Below, piece by piece: positions 13,901 through 24,435 of a DNA stretch of 64,000 nt. Source of the stretch: Tribonema minus (Eukaryota; Sar; Xanthophyceae; Tribonematales; Tribonemataceae); NCBI GenBank assembly GCA_017506865.1, contig JAFCMP010000554.1:512710-576709 (forward strand), written 5' to 3'. The notes under the pieces are model-generated. The model did no database searches. It was not told the origin of the DNA and saw nothing but the letters and a program-made list of their open reading frames with translations. The number at the start of each line of letters is the position of its first letter. Position 1 is the stretch's first letter. A program made the translations under genes and the position numbers.

Positions 13901-16900
13901 GTCAGCCAGGGTGGACGACATCCTGAGCCCACCCATGGCAAGATGAAATGCCTCCAAGGCATTGCGGCGAGTATTGGCTCTGAGGTAGGCAGCGACACTG
14001 AAGCATTTCACAACCCATAGTGCTCCACTAGAGCCGTGGTCACGGTCATTGCTGGCTTCGTCACATGCAATGATGGCCTTCATGAAGTCTGCCATATTGG
14101 AGCATGTGAGGCATGAACGGCGCCGCCCCGAGCTGAAGCCCCGCTGAAGCTTGAGTCGTGTCATCGCCCTCACTACAGCCAACACGCGGACCCATGGTGC
14201 GCTGAGGCCTGCGCGATGAAGCAACGGAGCTGGTGACGGAGCTTGCAGTAGCATGAATGCACCACACGCGGCGGCGCGGTCCAAAGCAGCGGCTGCCGTT
14301 CTGGGTGATGCGCCGCCTGCCTTAAGTGCTCCGCGGCGTTGCCAAATCCACACCATCAGGTCCATCGTCATGCGCCATGCCAAGCGCACGGGACCTGAGG
14401 GTGTGTTCAAGCACGCCTGTGATGGGACAACAGACGCTGCAGGCCAGCCGATGTGCTTCAGCATGGCAGCCAGCACACTGCGTACAGCTCGACGCAGGCG
14501 TTCACCGTCGGGGCCAGCCTGTGCCTGGCGATTGATGACCCCATAGGTGGTGTTGTCCTCCGCACATGCTGCCGTCAGCCATGCGATCACTTGAGCAGGC
14601 ACCTCAGCCGCTGAGGCGGTCGTGTCAACAGCTGCAGTGCCCTCCAAGCGAAAATCGATGCCGCCGTTCAGGAGCGTTGCAGAGCTGACGTATGGCAAAA
14701 GGATAGCTTGCTGTTGCAGGGTCCTGTCAACCGCCAGTGACAGCAGTGTATCGCCTGCAAGCATGGTCGCACAAAACCGCCCTGCCAGCAGCGCAGTCCC
14801 CTTGGATAATGCCAGTAGCCATGGCAGGGCCTGTGCACTGTACGATCCAGCACAATCAGTGGCGCTGCTGACCCCTTGATGAGCCGCAGCGCTGGGCCTC
14901 CTGGCTATGACCAACAATCTGTCCGCAGCACGTGTGTCAGGACATGAGAAGCACAACGAATCCAGCTGCTGCATGATGCAGCAGGCTCTGTCTGCAAGGC
15001 GTGCCGCAAAGTAGGGATTGCCGGCAAACGGCTGCAAGCCAATCACCAGCGCCGGCAGAACACTCCTGACCAGCGTGCTCTCCATTTGTTGCATGCCTGG
15101 CCCTGCTGACAATGCTTCGCTGCAGCATGTCAGCACTTCCTCTGCAACCTGAGATAGACACCCCCAGGCTGAGGTTGCCATGGTGTCCATCAGCGGATGT
15201 GCATTGGCCATGGCCTGTCGCCAAAACTTTTCCTGGTCTGCCGTCCACTCCAGGTCGTCTGGCAACGGTAGCTCGTAGCTTGGGTGGAAGTTGGCGGCCC
15301 AGTACAGCACATGCTTCAATATTGAGAGCAGCAATGCAGTGCTTTGTGCTTGCACATCCATCAGCACTGTGTTGGCGGCTGTGCTGTTGTTGCTGGTCGG
15401 AGGGACAGGTGGACCGTCTGTAGCTGTCTGCGCGTGGCTGCACGCGGTGCTTTCGCCTGTTGGCATGGCTATCGCCTCCACCAATGCCTGCAGCAGTGAT
15501 GAAAGCGCGGCTGTCCAATTGCATGCTGCACACTTGCCTGAACCTCGGCAGCTGTGCTTCACGAGAACAGGCACCAGTTTTGCCGCCAGTGCTTCTGTTG
15601 CCATGTGCCTCAGTAGTGATGGGAGAAGCCACCGCCAAACAGTACCAGTGCCATCCTGCTGATCATCAGACCCTGATGCGGCAGTCAACAGAGCCGTGAC
15701 CAGTCGGCATTGCTGCTCAGGTTGCACATATAGAGCTCCCATGCCCTGCACTAGCGTGAGTGCGGCCTCCTCCTGTGAAGCCAGCAGCATTCACTGTCAG
15801 AAGCAACGCCAGCAGGCGAATACAATGCGTGCAACAACGCAGCACAGGCCAGTAGCGGTTCTCATACTGCAGGCGTCAGCACACCTAAGCTACCAAGGGT
15901 TGTCCGACTGAACGTGCCCATGATCTTGTTGCAAACGGCATGTACACTTGCCATATATATATGCCAAAAGCGCCAGCTTTGCCAAAAGTGCCAGCATTTG
16001 ACTTGAAAGGCGGCCGTTAGTTGTTACTGGTGCGATAGACCTGCACAGTGCCCCTCGGACTACACTACAAGCGCTGTGCACGTCTGAGTTGCATGGGGAT
16101 AGCAGCGGATTCCTCAAGGAATAAGGATGTTATCGCTATGGCACACTGCACAACCAACACGATTGGCAACCGCATGGATTAAGTGTGACCGTTTTTTCCC
16201 TTCCTACGCATGCGGCACCGCGTGTCTGTCGAGCTATGCCGTTCATGACTTGGCTGCCCGATTTTCTAGCAGCCATTTCCACAAGCTATATGCAGATTCT
16301 GAAGTCATATTGATGGCTTGGCAATTATAGACTATAGTGGCTAAGCTGCACGGCTATGCCTACTCGGCTCACCTTCACTGTAGTAGCAACGTCCGCACGC
16401 TCCGAGAGTTGACAGCACAAAATCTTCAGCAGACGTTGCCGCAAGTTCCGCAGCGACGTCTTGATGGGTGCTGCTCCTTTCGCTGAGGCCTGTGATGCTG
16501 GATGGACGGGCTGAGACGTTGTTGCCAAAGCCCTTGTGCCTGAAGCTGTGCTGTCATCCTCATGTGCGACAGCCACCAAGTCCTTGTCCCCATCACCTTC
16601 ACCATCGGTGCCAGCCACCCTGAGCTCTTCCACTACACAGCCGTCATCTTCAACCCATGCGACTGAATAGGCTCTGAAGTGACCAGATGCCTGTAGTGCA
16701 AGAGCGTTGGCACGTATCAGCCGCAGGCACGCCACTAGCGTATGTCCAGAGAAATCGCTCAGAGAGCCGGCATCACTGCGTGCTTTTGATGTGCAATTCA
16801 CATGCATGGCCCTGTGGTATGTGAGCTCCAGCAGGTGGCAAAGCAGTGCGAACGTGTCTGGGCATGCGTCCACGCACTGAACCACTGGGCGGCCGGCGCC

Positions 16901-19900
16901 ACCACAACTGCCCCATTCCGAATTGGACTGCTGCAGCTGGTCAGCTGAAAGTCGAGCTTGCGCGGTGGCGTCGGTGGAAGCAGTGCCAGTGGCTGTGCAT
17001 GGTAGTGTCAGGAATGGCTCCACCAGTTTGCTCATATGTGCTAGAACCTGCAGGGCAACAGCTTCGGAAGAACTGGCACATGGCTCATTGCTGCTGCTCT
17101 CCTTTGATGAGCACTGCTGCCCACACTCTGGACCACATTCTGTGTTGCCAGCGCCTCTGTTTGTGCACGGAGGCTCAGCCAGGCCCTTGGTGCACATGCT
17201 GCAATCACACTTCAGCCTTGCACAATAGCTCAGGATGGCATCTGGCATGCAGGGTGCACACCTATCACTCAAGTCGTGTGATTGGTGCAGGGCCGATGCC
17301 GGGCTGGTGCAAGCCGCTGCTGCTGTAGATGCCCGGATGTCGCCAGTGATGATCACGGTGTGGTAGAAGCCAGCAGCAATTTTGGCCACTTGCTTGCCAA
17401 GGAATATGTCGAGTGGATACGGGCTGTGGCGCTCGGCTGCATCTCCAGTGCCCAGCTGTCCATGATTATTCCTGCCGCAAACTGCAGCAGGACAGCAGCA
17501 TTGACGACATGCTGTGAGTGGCTTGAGTCGTATGCAACACAGACTTAGTGGCACATGGTTGTGTATGCTTCGAAGCACTTGGAAGTGCTTTACATATGGC
17601 AATGCCTCTTAAAGGTGGATGGAATGAAAAGTACAGCATAGTCCTGATGGCTGCACAGGGCACTGGGTCGTGCTATTCAGGCACAAAGTCTGGTAGCAAT
17701 GATGCCACTAGTATGTTTAGAAAAAGTGTGACTAAGTCTTGCAATACAGTCATCGCTTGCAGAAATTTCACTCACCATACAGCATGCCACTGCCTGCCAC
17801 AAACACTGTGTGGTAGCACCCCGCAGCCAGCTGCACCACTCCTTTCCCGTCCAGGCCACGGATACATGATGGAGCTGCAATGCTCTGCATGGCGTGCCCC
17901 AGCCCCAGCTGCCCATAGTCATTGCGGCCAAAGCCGAACACTTCCCCTCCCTCTGTCAACACCAGCGAGTGGTAATAGCCGCACCTGACCGCCACAGCTC
18001 TCTCGTTTGCTAGTGCTCCACCCACCCTGGTCAGCGCCTTGCAAGCGCGTGCGCCTGTTGTGCCACCGTCCAGCCCCAGCTGACCATAGTCGTTCTTTCC
18101 ACAGACAAGCACTGCACCATTGCAAGTTGTCAGCAGCGTGTGATACTGGCCGCACGCAATGCTGCTGACGCCAGTGTGTGCCTCCGCCACTGGTAGCTGC
18201 ACGCGTGTTGGGGTCACCCTGTCTGAGACATCGCCGAGGCCAAGCTGACCAAAGTCATTGCGGCCGAAGGCATACACTGCGCCATCGGTGCAGGTCACAA
18301 TGCTGTGGTAATAACTGCAGGCAACATCCTTGACCTGATGTCCTGCGAGCCCGCCACCGCTCACAAGTCGCGGCACTGTCTCACTGCTTGTTGTGCCGAC
18401 CCCCAGCTGTCCTCTGCAGTTGTACCCAAAGCTTGCTAGGCGACCGTCAGCCAGCACAGCAAAGCTGTGTTCACAGCCGTTGTAAGAGTGGACTTGTGTG
18501 CAGCGGGCTCCCATGTTTGCCTCCGACAAGGAGGCAATAGGTGTGAGGTTCGCTATCCTCTGCTTATCGCCATGACCGCACTGGCCATTGTCGTTGTAAC
18601 TGCACGCAGAACAGGGGATGATGGTGATTGAGGACCAACGATACCTTGTGCATGTGACAACGATGTGTGCTTGCTCAAACTCAATAGCACTGTCGGTTGG
18701 ACACAATTTGGCATGCATCGCTCCTTGTGGTGCAACACAGTCTAATTGAAGCAAGTAGCATGCACGTGCAATCTCTGGGGTCAGTGAGCCTCGCTCATTG
18801 CAACGTGCCCAACATTTCAGGACGTACAGCATCAGATCACTAGATGCTGTTTGTGTTGCTGTTGTCTGGAATGACCAATGCAAAGCAATGCAAAACAAAT
18901 CATAGCCTTGGTAACTGCTCAATTCACTGCCAGTTTTCCACCATAGCATTGGTGTGATGCATAACTGCATGTTTCTTGAAAGGACATATGCAGTCCATTT
19001 GCTAGCTTATGTTGCTCCTGTGATCTATCTGCTGACTTAAGTGTGGTTTGCTTTGCGGCTCATCATAGCTTGCCCTGCATCAGATGGCATACGAAATCCA
19101 CTGGCTTATCAAACAGAAGAATTTTTCTTGAATTCTTGCCGGTGGACTTAAAACGCAGAACTCGAAATGACATCATCACTGGGTCTACGGTGGCTATTGC
19201 TAAAGTGATTAGGCCAATTGCTGTACTGACGATGCGGTCCATTGCAAGTCAATCGCAACCCACACATCATTGTGCCCTCAGTATAGGCATGGCCTGACGT
19301 CACGGAAGTTCTTACTGCTTAGAGAGCTGGTGCACCAGCTGCCACCGACTTTGGCAGTGTCAGAGATTGACATTGTTGCAACGCATCTAATTGCTGTACA
19401 TGCTTTCAATTCATGATAGTAAGGCTCAGAGTACTTGAAGCAGAACCCATGCATCCTGACTATGCTGCAGCTTGTAGCACAAAGTCTCAAGCCTGCTCAG
19501 ACCAACCACATATAACTGATGCCTCATATTTTACTCACCCTGCAGTCAGCACATCTCCATTGCTGCACAGCACAACGGTGTGCTCATTGCCCGCAGCAAC
19601 ATCCACCACGCCCCGTCCAGAAAGCTTGCACACCAGCGAGTGTCGCTGCCGTCCGCCTGTGTCCCGGCCACCCAAGCACAGTTCGCCATAGCTGTTCTGT
19701 CCGCATGTCCATACTTCCGTGTGTGCGCTGCTGCCATTGGAAGCCTGCTGTATGCCGCTCACTGTGGATGCCTCCTCCAGCAGCTGCAGCAATGCTCGTG
19801 CATTCGATGGCGCTGGTGGTGGCACCGTGACTGCTGGCAAGTGCATAGGATGCACACTCACGATCCTGCTGTGCAGTGATGCATGTTGCGAAGCTGCTGA

Positions 19901-20654
19901 TGGTTGCTCAGCACATGATATCGCTACCTTGCTCGAAGCCTCTGGTGCGGCAATGGGTGAAGCTAAGCTCTTGTCCTTCTGCTTTACTTTAACATCCCAT
20001 TTCTCTGCTGATGATTTCACAGACAGCGGCTTTGTCTGCAAGGCCCATGCCTTGCTGCATGGCATCTTGTCCGGGGAAATTGGCAAACCAGGCTCCTCTG
20101 GTATCTGCACACTGCATACCACCAACTGCTCTGACGTGTGGCGCATTTGTTTAGCAGATCTCGTGTGATCTTTGATCTTTTGTCGCTCCGTTTGTACGCT
20201 CACCTGAGGTGCTCCGCTAGTGGAGCACCTTCTATTGCCATTGCTGCTGTTGCTACGACCATCCGCAGCTGTCGACTCTGCCACTGGCATACATGCATCG
20301 AAGAGCACTTTGACCACCAACAAAAGGTCCCGTGCAAGGCCGCGTGCTATCGCAAGGCTCACCAGTGCTGTTGCAGCAAGCTTATGCTGCCTGCTGTTGT
20401 CTGCTGGGTCTCCACGGCCGGTCAGCGACTGACCATAAAGGAAGCTCTGCAGTCGCTGAACAACATCTAAAGCGCATTCAAATGGCCACACAGGCCTCAC
20501 ATTTTGTGCCATACAGCACCGAGGAAGTGAGCCAACGAGCGCTGCAATCTCTTTGACCACCAGGCAACGCATGCCGCCCATTTCAGGGGTGTCGTTCACA
20601 GAAGTGAGCAGCGAGTCCAGCACATGCATGCTGAGGGCCCCATCGGCAAGCTGC

Positions 20655-20697
<43 letters not shown>

Positions 20698-21253
20698 GGC
20701 ACTTATGAGGATCGTCAGCAGAAACTGCATGGTCTTGTGGAAGCAGCTGATGGCTTGCAGCAGCCTCCTTGGCCATGCGTCTCGACATGGCTGCGTCAAC
20801 GCTGTGCAGTGTGTGCATACGGCGTCTCATCAATGTGACGAAAATGTCCTCTCGTCTGCAAAGATGCGCAAGCTCACCGGCTAGCCGTTGCATGGCCCGC
20901 GCCCTCAGGACCGCATTGGCTGCATCCGGCATCTCGGCGCCCATCAGCAGGGACAAGTCACTAAGCTCGGAGTCATCTGGATCCCCCCATGTTTGCGTGT
21001 CGCCTTCCGAAGCTGCCAGCTGCTTGCACGTCTGGCACTTCGCCCCGTATGGTGATGGAGGCATCTCTGCGGTAAGGTGCTTGACATCAACCACCGACGC
21101 CAGTGTCACGTTGGCATGGATATCATCTTGCTTTGCTGGTGGCAAGCTCCAGAGGTGCCCCAGTGGATCGCCGTGGTCTGTAAACTCGCATAAGGCACTA
21201 CTGCTATCGCCATCAGCACGGTGACTACGGGGCCGCGACACGTTGGCCCCCAT
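2737..21253 (-). CDS. Giant HECT-type E3 ubiquitin ligase (RCC1-LamG-UBA-FN3-SPRY-HECT), 15 exons
   Basis: E3 ligase that should take ubiquitin from an E2 onto a catalytic Cys and pass it to substrates. Exons (high to low): 21253-19539, 18599-17776, 17481-16373, 15772-12807, 12681-10014, 9764-9217, 8954-8846, 8627-8361, 7985-7740, 7598-6897, 6573-6392, 6224-5906, 4952-3756, 3433-2996, 2856-2737 (stop TGA 2737-2739). All 14 introns are GT-AG and every phase agrees, giving 13,410 nt and about 4,469 residues. Domains: seven RCC1 repeats about 510-930, LamG-like about 2090-2290, UBA about 2806-2849, FN3 about 3470-3565, SPRY about 3575-3715, HECT about 4080-4469. The start MGANVS was chosen over an upstream in-frame ATG at 21328 because it fits an N-myristoylation signal. 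The size recalls animal HERC1/HERC2, but the domain order differs. A further small exon in the 953-bp intron 4953-5905 cannot be excluded. Confidence 0.9.
3557..3630. repeat. Two-copy 37-bp tandem repeat inside HECT intron 13
   Basis: Units 3557-3593 and 3594-3630 differ at about two positions. Each ends in AGCTAGCTAGCTGAT, itself a short CTAG-type palindromic run. It lies wholly within the intron 3434-3755 and probably arose by slippage. Confidence 0.85.
5906..6573 (-). CDS. HECT ligase exons 11-12: small beta-barrel-like module
   Basis: Exons 6573-6392 and 6224-5906 join in phase 2 through a Trp codon. The product includes RAGARVRTPRGNAVVVGAHD followed by GEVWLHIDGEPGAWFF, a short all-beta pattern like KOW/Mind-bomb-type barrels, but too short to name. 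It ends PVLE, which joins in phase 0 to DVPEQIL of the HECT exon. The following intron is long (953 bp). Confidence 0.75.
6897..7598 (-). CDS. HECT ligase exon 10: FN3 end and SPRY domain
   Basis: The first ~80 residues complete an FN3-like domain (AAYAFRVRALHPA). The rest is a SPRY domain: CGVNRWQVRID, YLFVGVAAHGVD, DEFGWGFIGDRALYHG, DVIGVTLDMQRGTLAFSKNG and LYPAVAFYNQ match its strand order closely. SPRY domains bind short peptide motifs, so this may select substrates. The exon is 702 bp, phase 0 at both ends, so the module can be gained or lost without a frame change. Confidence 0.88.
7740..9764 (-). CDS. HECT ligase exons 6-9: linker region and start of FN3 domain
   Basis: Four exons, 9764-9217, 8954-8846, 8627-8361 and 7985-7740, join in phases 2, 0, 0 and 0. 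The product is mainly helical linker (for example VVRLLRLTVHRGRQLHLMEH and AMRALAAIARRWRAALQ). The end of exon 9, SITVTWQAVC, looks like the B and C strands of a fibronectin type III domain that continues in exon 10. I see no catalytic motif. The 109-bp exon 7 is the smallest and was placed by its acceptor after a T-run and by phase agreement on both sides. Confidence 0.78.
10014..12681 (-). CDS. HECT ligase exon 5: LamG-like end, helical region, UBA domain
   Basis: The first ~95 residues finish the LamG-like domain (RLYLNGTLDS, then a VAHLRLYTRAL strand). An Ala/Leu-rich helical section follows, then a Ser/Pro-rich linker and a UBA domain (VEQLAVIGFPHEWCARAL ... NVVAASTWIVDHL) with the usual GF/GFP loop and three-helix spacing. 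UBA domains bind ubiquitin, which fits an E3. The tail is Ser/Asp-rich and probably disordered. It ends CAG/GTGAGA in phase 0. Confidence 0.84.
12807..15772 (-). CDS. HECT ligase exon 4: helical repeat-like region and start of LamG-like domain
   Basis: Nearly 990 residues, uninterrupted, mostly Ala/Leu-rich helix-forming sequence. This looks like an armadillo/HEAT-type solenoid but without a sharp repeat I can prove by eye. The last ~110 residues begin a concanavalin/LamG-like fold (FSICCWLLLARQCES ... LSLVRAGDGTACRLEVCFGG), which continues across the 125-bp intron (12682-12806) into WMHVCIVNEG and IRLYLNG of exon 5. The acceptor is CAG before GAGGAG at 15772; the donor phase is 2. Confidence 0.82.
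16373..18599 (-). CDS. HECT ligase exons 2-3: RCC1 repeats 2-7
   Basis: Exon 2 (17776-18599) and the start of exon 3 (16373-17481) encode six more RCC1 repeats, each with a GxNxxGQLGxG signature and an H(S/T) pair: YNDNGQCGHGD, YNCRGQLGVGT, RNDFGQLGLGD, KNDYGQLGLDG, RNDYGQLGLGH, RNNHGQLGTGD. With the repeat in exon 1 this makes seven, one closed seven-bladed propeller. RCC1-like propellers of HERC proteins act in protein or GTPase binding; the partner here is unknown. The rest of exon 3 has a Cys-rich patch (about 10 Cys in 60 residues, possibly metal binding) and an acidic linker. Confidence 0.87.
19539..21253 (-). CDS. HECT ligase exon 1: myristoylation motif, poly-Ser, first RCC1 repeat
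   Basis: First 571 residues. Gly2 and Ser6 of MGANVS fit the MGxxxS N-myristoylation consensus, so the protein may be membrane-tethered. The middle is polar and low in complexity, with a run of 13 Ser encoded by AGC codons. The end holds the first RCC1 repeat (WTCGQNSYGELCLGG ... GNEHTVVLCSNGD). The donor GTGAGT follows 19539 in phase 2 and joins to YNDNGQCGHGD of exon 2, completing the next repeat. The stretch before the repeats resembles nothing I know. Confidence 0.85.
20657..20695. repeat. GCT triplet microsatellite coding for poly-Ser
   Basis: Thirteen uninterrupted GCT units, read as AGC (Ser) on the coding minus strand inside exon 1 of the HECT ligase. Length should vary between strains without changing frame. 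Confidence 0.9.
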
Positions 21254-22320
21254 GGTCGCGGTACACAGCCCACACCTTAACACACACACACACAACCACG
21301 TTTTTTTTTCTTTGTCGGTTTCACGCAAATTTCAAGTTGAAGTTTCTTCCATGACTTCATGGAAGTTTGGTTTCAAAAGTGAAGGAAGCTCAAACACGGC
21401 GATATATATATATATATATATTGGTGCACTGAATCAATGCAGCTCTGATGCATCGCCTTGTCTGAAATTTCAAGAGACCCCACTGGGCATATCCTATATG
21501 TAATTGTGCCCACGTATGCTCTCGTACAATGAGCTGCACCAGTCTTTTGAAAGCATCTGCAAACTGTCTCTGCTGCTGGTCTCATCGAATGCTTGTAATA
21601 CAAGCCGGCGGCAACTAAACTGAAACTTGAACTTTGTCAACCGTTCACAACGGGGTAACGGGGGCAGGAAGGGGGCTTTTAGGGCTGTCCTCCGTCCTCC
21701 GTGCCGAGCTGGGCTTTGAGTTCGATCGCATTCCATGCCTCCGCTCTCCCCGAGGCACCTTGCTGTCTGTACTCACGTTGCGTTGGACTCGTGTTCTGCA
21801 ACATCCGCAGCCAGCAGCTGCTATGGACCGTCGTGGAGTGACGGCGCAAGGACTTGAGGAAGGCAATCACTGCCATTCGAGAGAACCTGAGCGGCGGACA
21901 AAGGAAAATACCCAAGGGAGGAAGGCGAAGCTACGCTGTGCCTAGGTAAGCTACGTGAACGAACTTTGCAAGGGCAGACAGTCAAACTATGTCACAGCAC
22001 ACGTGACCTTCTTGGATTGCGAGGACATGCAAGGTCACTGCGGCGGTCGTTGAAAGAAACACCAGGTCCCATCTGATTACATGATACCAGTAGTGAAAGC
22101 AGTGTAGAGCAATTTGAGGTCAACGTTGTTGCTGGTGCATGCCGCATTTCTGCTCTCATGTCCAAGGTATGTTGTGTAGGCATACAGGCAGCAAATCAAG
22201 TCAGTGCTATCAGCAACCATTCCCCGTGTTCGTTTGCGCTTCTGGCAGTGGAGACTTGCATAAGGGTAGCCAAGTTGCGAATGTAATGGCAAGTCTTGTG
22301 TTTTGTATGCTTCAAGGCCG
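21254..22320. other. Region upstream of the HECT ligase gene; no gene assigned
   Basis: Holds the 5' leader of the HECT gene, a CA run (about 21280-21292), a T run (21301-21309), a TA microsatellite (about 21402-21420) and no clear core promoter. On the plus strand, 21842-21945 reads as a basic, coding-like stretch (for example LRKAITAIRENLSGGQRK) that ends at a good donor (AG/GTAAGC at 21946). I could not find a matching start or acceptor, so no gene is called. Confidence 0.5.
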
Positions 22321-23904
22321 AAATGCAATAGATGCATATCACCTGCGCATATATGCACTGCTGCGTTGCACATGCTGCCGCGGGCTTTCTCTGTCCACTG
22401 CGCGCAGCATTGCCTTCTGCGCAGGTTTCTGTCCGTGCAGATCTGCAGCGTCAGCAACGGGCTGATGTGACACATATCACCATGTGTCGTCATTACCACC
22501 CGTACTACCATGAACCGCACGCTTCTGCTCTTTACCTCAATACCATTGATGTGACTGCGACCCTGCTTACTTTTTGTCGGTACAGATGACACGAGACCTT
22601 CACCACAGTGCCATCATCAAGCAAGCTCCAGGATGGCAACAACCTCCATCAGGGTGAAGACTAGAGCGATGCACCTGACCACGCATCACCGTCGCCCCCC
22701 CCCTTGTGACTACAAGTTGCTAGCGACAGCCAGATAAGTGTACACTTCGCTTGTCTGATCTTGAAGTAGGTGAACACCCTTGCAGAAAGTTAGCATCGCA
22801 GAACGTACTGCAGTGATGACCACGCCCTGTGTCAGCAGTGCTCTCATGGCAGTCACCGCTTTAAACGACCAGGGATACGGACCAACCATCACAAGGTATG
22901 TGGTAAGAGTAGGACTGTCCAGAGTATGTGATGACGATGGGTTCACATTTGCACTTGCCCAGGCGCTTCCTTTTTTTAAGAAGCATCAGCTGGAGTGCTG
23001 GCCGCACAGACAGGTGAGTCACCAGAGATCGGTGTGGTAAAGTCTAGTACTCTTTGGCTTTGAGCGAGCGGCTGCATGTCATATGGACCTGCCTCAGGAG
23101 AGCAACCGGATGCTACCGGTAGTTGTTACTGCAAGGTGAGGCAGCTTTAAAGGCAATGGCTGGTTGTCCTCTTTTTCGCGCCGTCGATCAAGGTAAGTGC
23201 CGACGATGTCACGAATCAGTGCAGCGCGCAGTACAGGGTTGGTAGGTTCAATGCGCTTCGGTATTGAAGTTTGAAGTAAGTGGCGTTGTGGCTCAATACC
23301 TGGAGGGCAGCTACATGAGGTAAGTGTGTATAATCGCCAATGACTTTAGTCGTGAGCTGTGACTTGCGCTGCTGTGTGATAGGAAGGAGATACGGCGAGT
23401 TGCTGCTGTTTGGCCGTATGGCGTGCACACACTATACCTGTACGTACCCATGATGACATGTACACATTTAGAGTGGAAGAGCGTTCAGGCCCCAAACTGC
23501 GTTTGACGTCGTGTAGCGGCCCCGTACTAGTCATGCACGGTGATAGTGTGAGTAGCACCATGCTTTGACTGACACTAATGGCAGTGGTGGATGCACATCT
23601 GGCCATCCCAGATACGCCCTGAAGCTGCTTAGGTCAGTCCACGCGTGTACTGCTGTGGTTCCAGCCCGCAAAGCGCTGTGTTGCTCCCCGTCTGTGACTT
23701 TAATCCTGTACGGAACGCCGGTCGGCGTGTTGGATTACCCTGTTTGCGAACCATACCAGCTGTGAAGTGTCCTTGTGGTAGGTGCTACAAAAGCCTTTGA
23801 GTTGATGTACACCACCCACAAGTGCGTGTGCTGCTTGCCTTTCTACTCTGTGGAGTGGCAAAAGCGCTCGCTATCGTGGTGTGTTCGGCAGGTAATGTGT
23901 GCAG

Positions 23905-24056
23905 GGGTGTACTGTCATTCAGTATGCAGGAGCATTAGAGTCCTCCAGCATGCGTGTTCAGTGATGTACTGCACGCTACCTGGCGGTGCGAGCATGGCAT
24001 GGTCCATGCGCATGTAAGACAAAGAGCGGTGCAGCGGGAGAATGTGGAGTTTGCAG
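23905..24056 (+). pseudogene. Exon-like block, unit 1 of the array
   Basis: Bounded by TGCAG and CAG/GTAAG. It corresponds to 26207-26365 in unit 2 and, inverted, to 38466-38608. All three share VFSD(V/A)LHAT. The reading frame is not kept throughout in this copy. Function unknown. Confidence 0.45.
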
Positions 24057-24329
24057 GTAAGATGGCATGTGGGCAGTAAGTTGAGCACAATGTTCTTCTA
24101 CAGGACATCTGAGCCATTGAATCAGCAATTCTGCGGTTTTACAGAAAATGTGCACATAATGGCTCCATGTACACAACGGCATCTGATGCGACATTTAGCC
24201 ATACCTACTGATTTTTTTTTGCTCTGACTGCGAAGAGCTATCCACCATCAAGGGTCGCAGCCAGTGCACTGTATTGCAGCTTGCTGACTCATTGTCGCTC
24301 TGTCTTTCTGCTGATTGTGAGTCCGACAG

Positions 24330-24435
24330 GGGTGGTGCAACTACCAGTGCAGCGGTGACGTGCCTACAGTGGACAGCGCCAGAAGACAGAAGCACAAGGC
24401 ATCAGCTCTCAGCCAGCCTCTCGTGGCTTACACAG
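24330..24435 (+). pseudogene. Exon-like block with both splice sites, unit 1
   Basis: Acceptor GACAG before 24330, donor GTTAGT after 24435. Open in one frame, with WCNYQCSGDVPTVDSARRQK near its start. The unit 2 match is 26589-26692 and is shorter by 2 bp overall, so the frames part company in the second half. Confidence 0.45.

Noticed and set aside
14937-15638. 233-codon minus frame overlapping exon 4 in another frame
   Set aside because: The overlapping 995-codon frame fits the gene by phase; this one is a GC-driven shadow.
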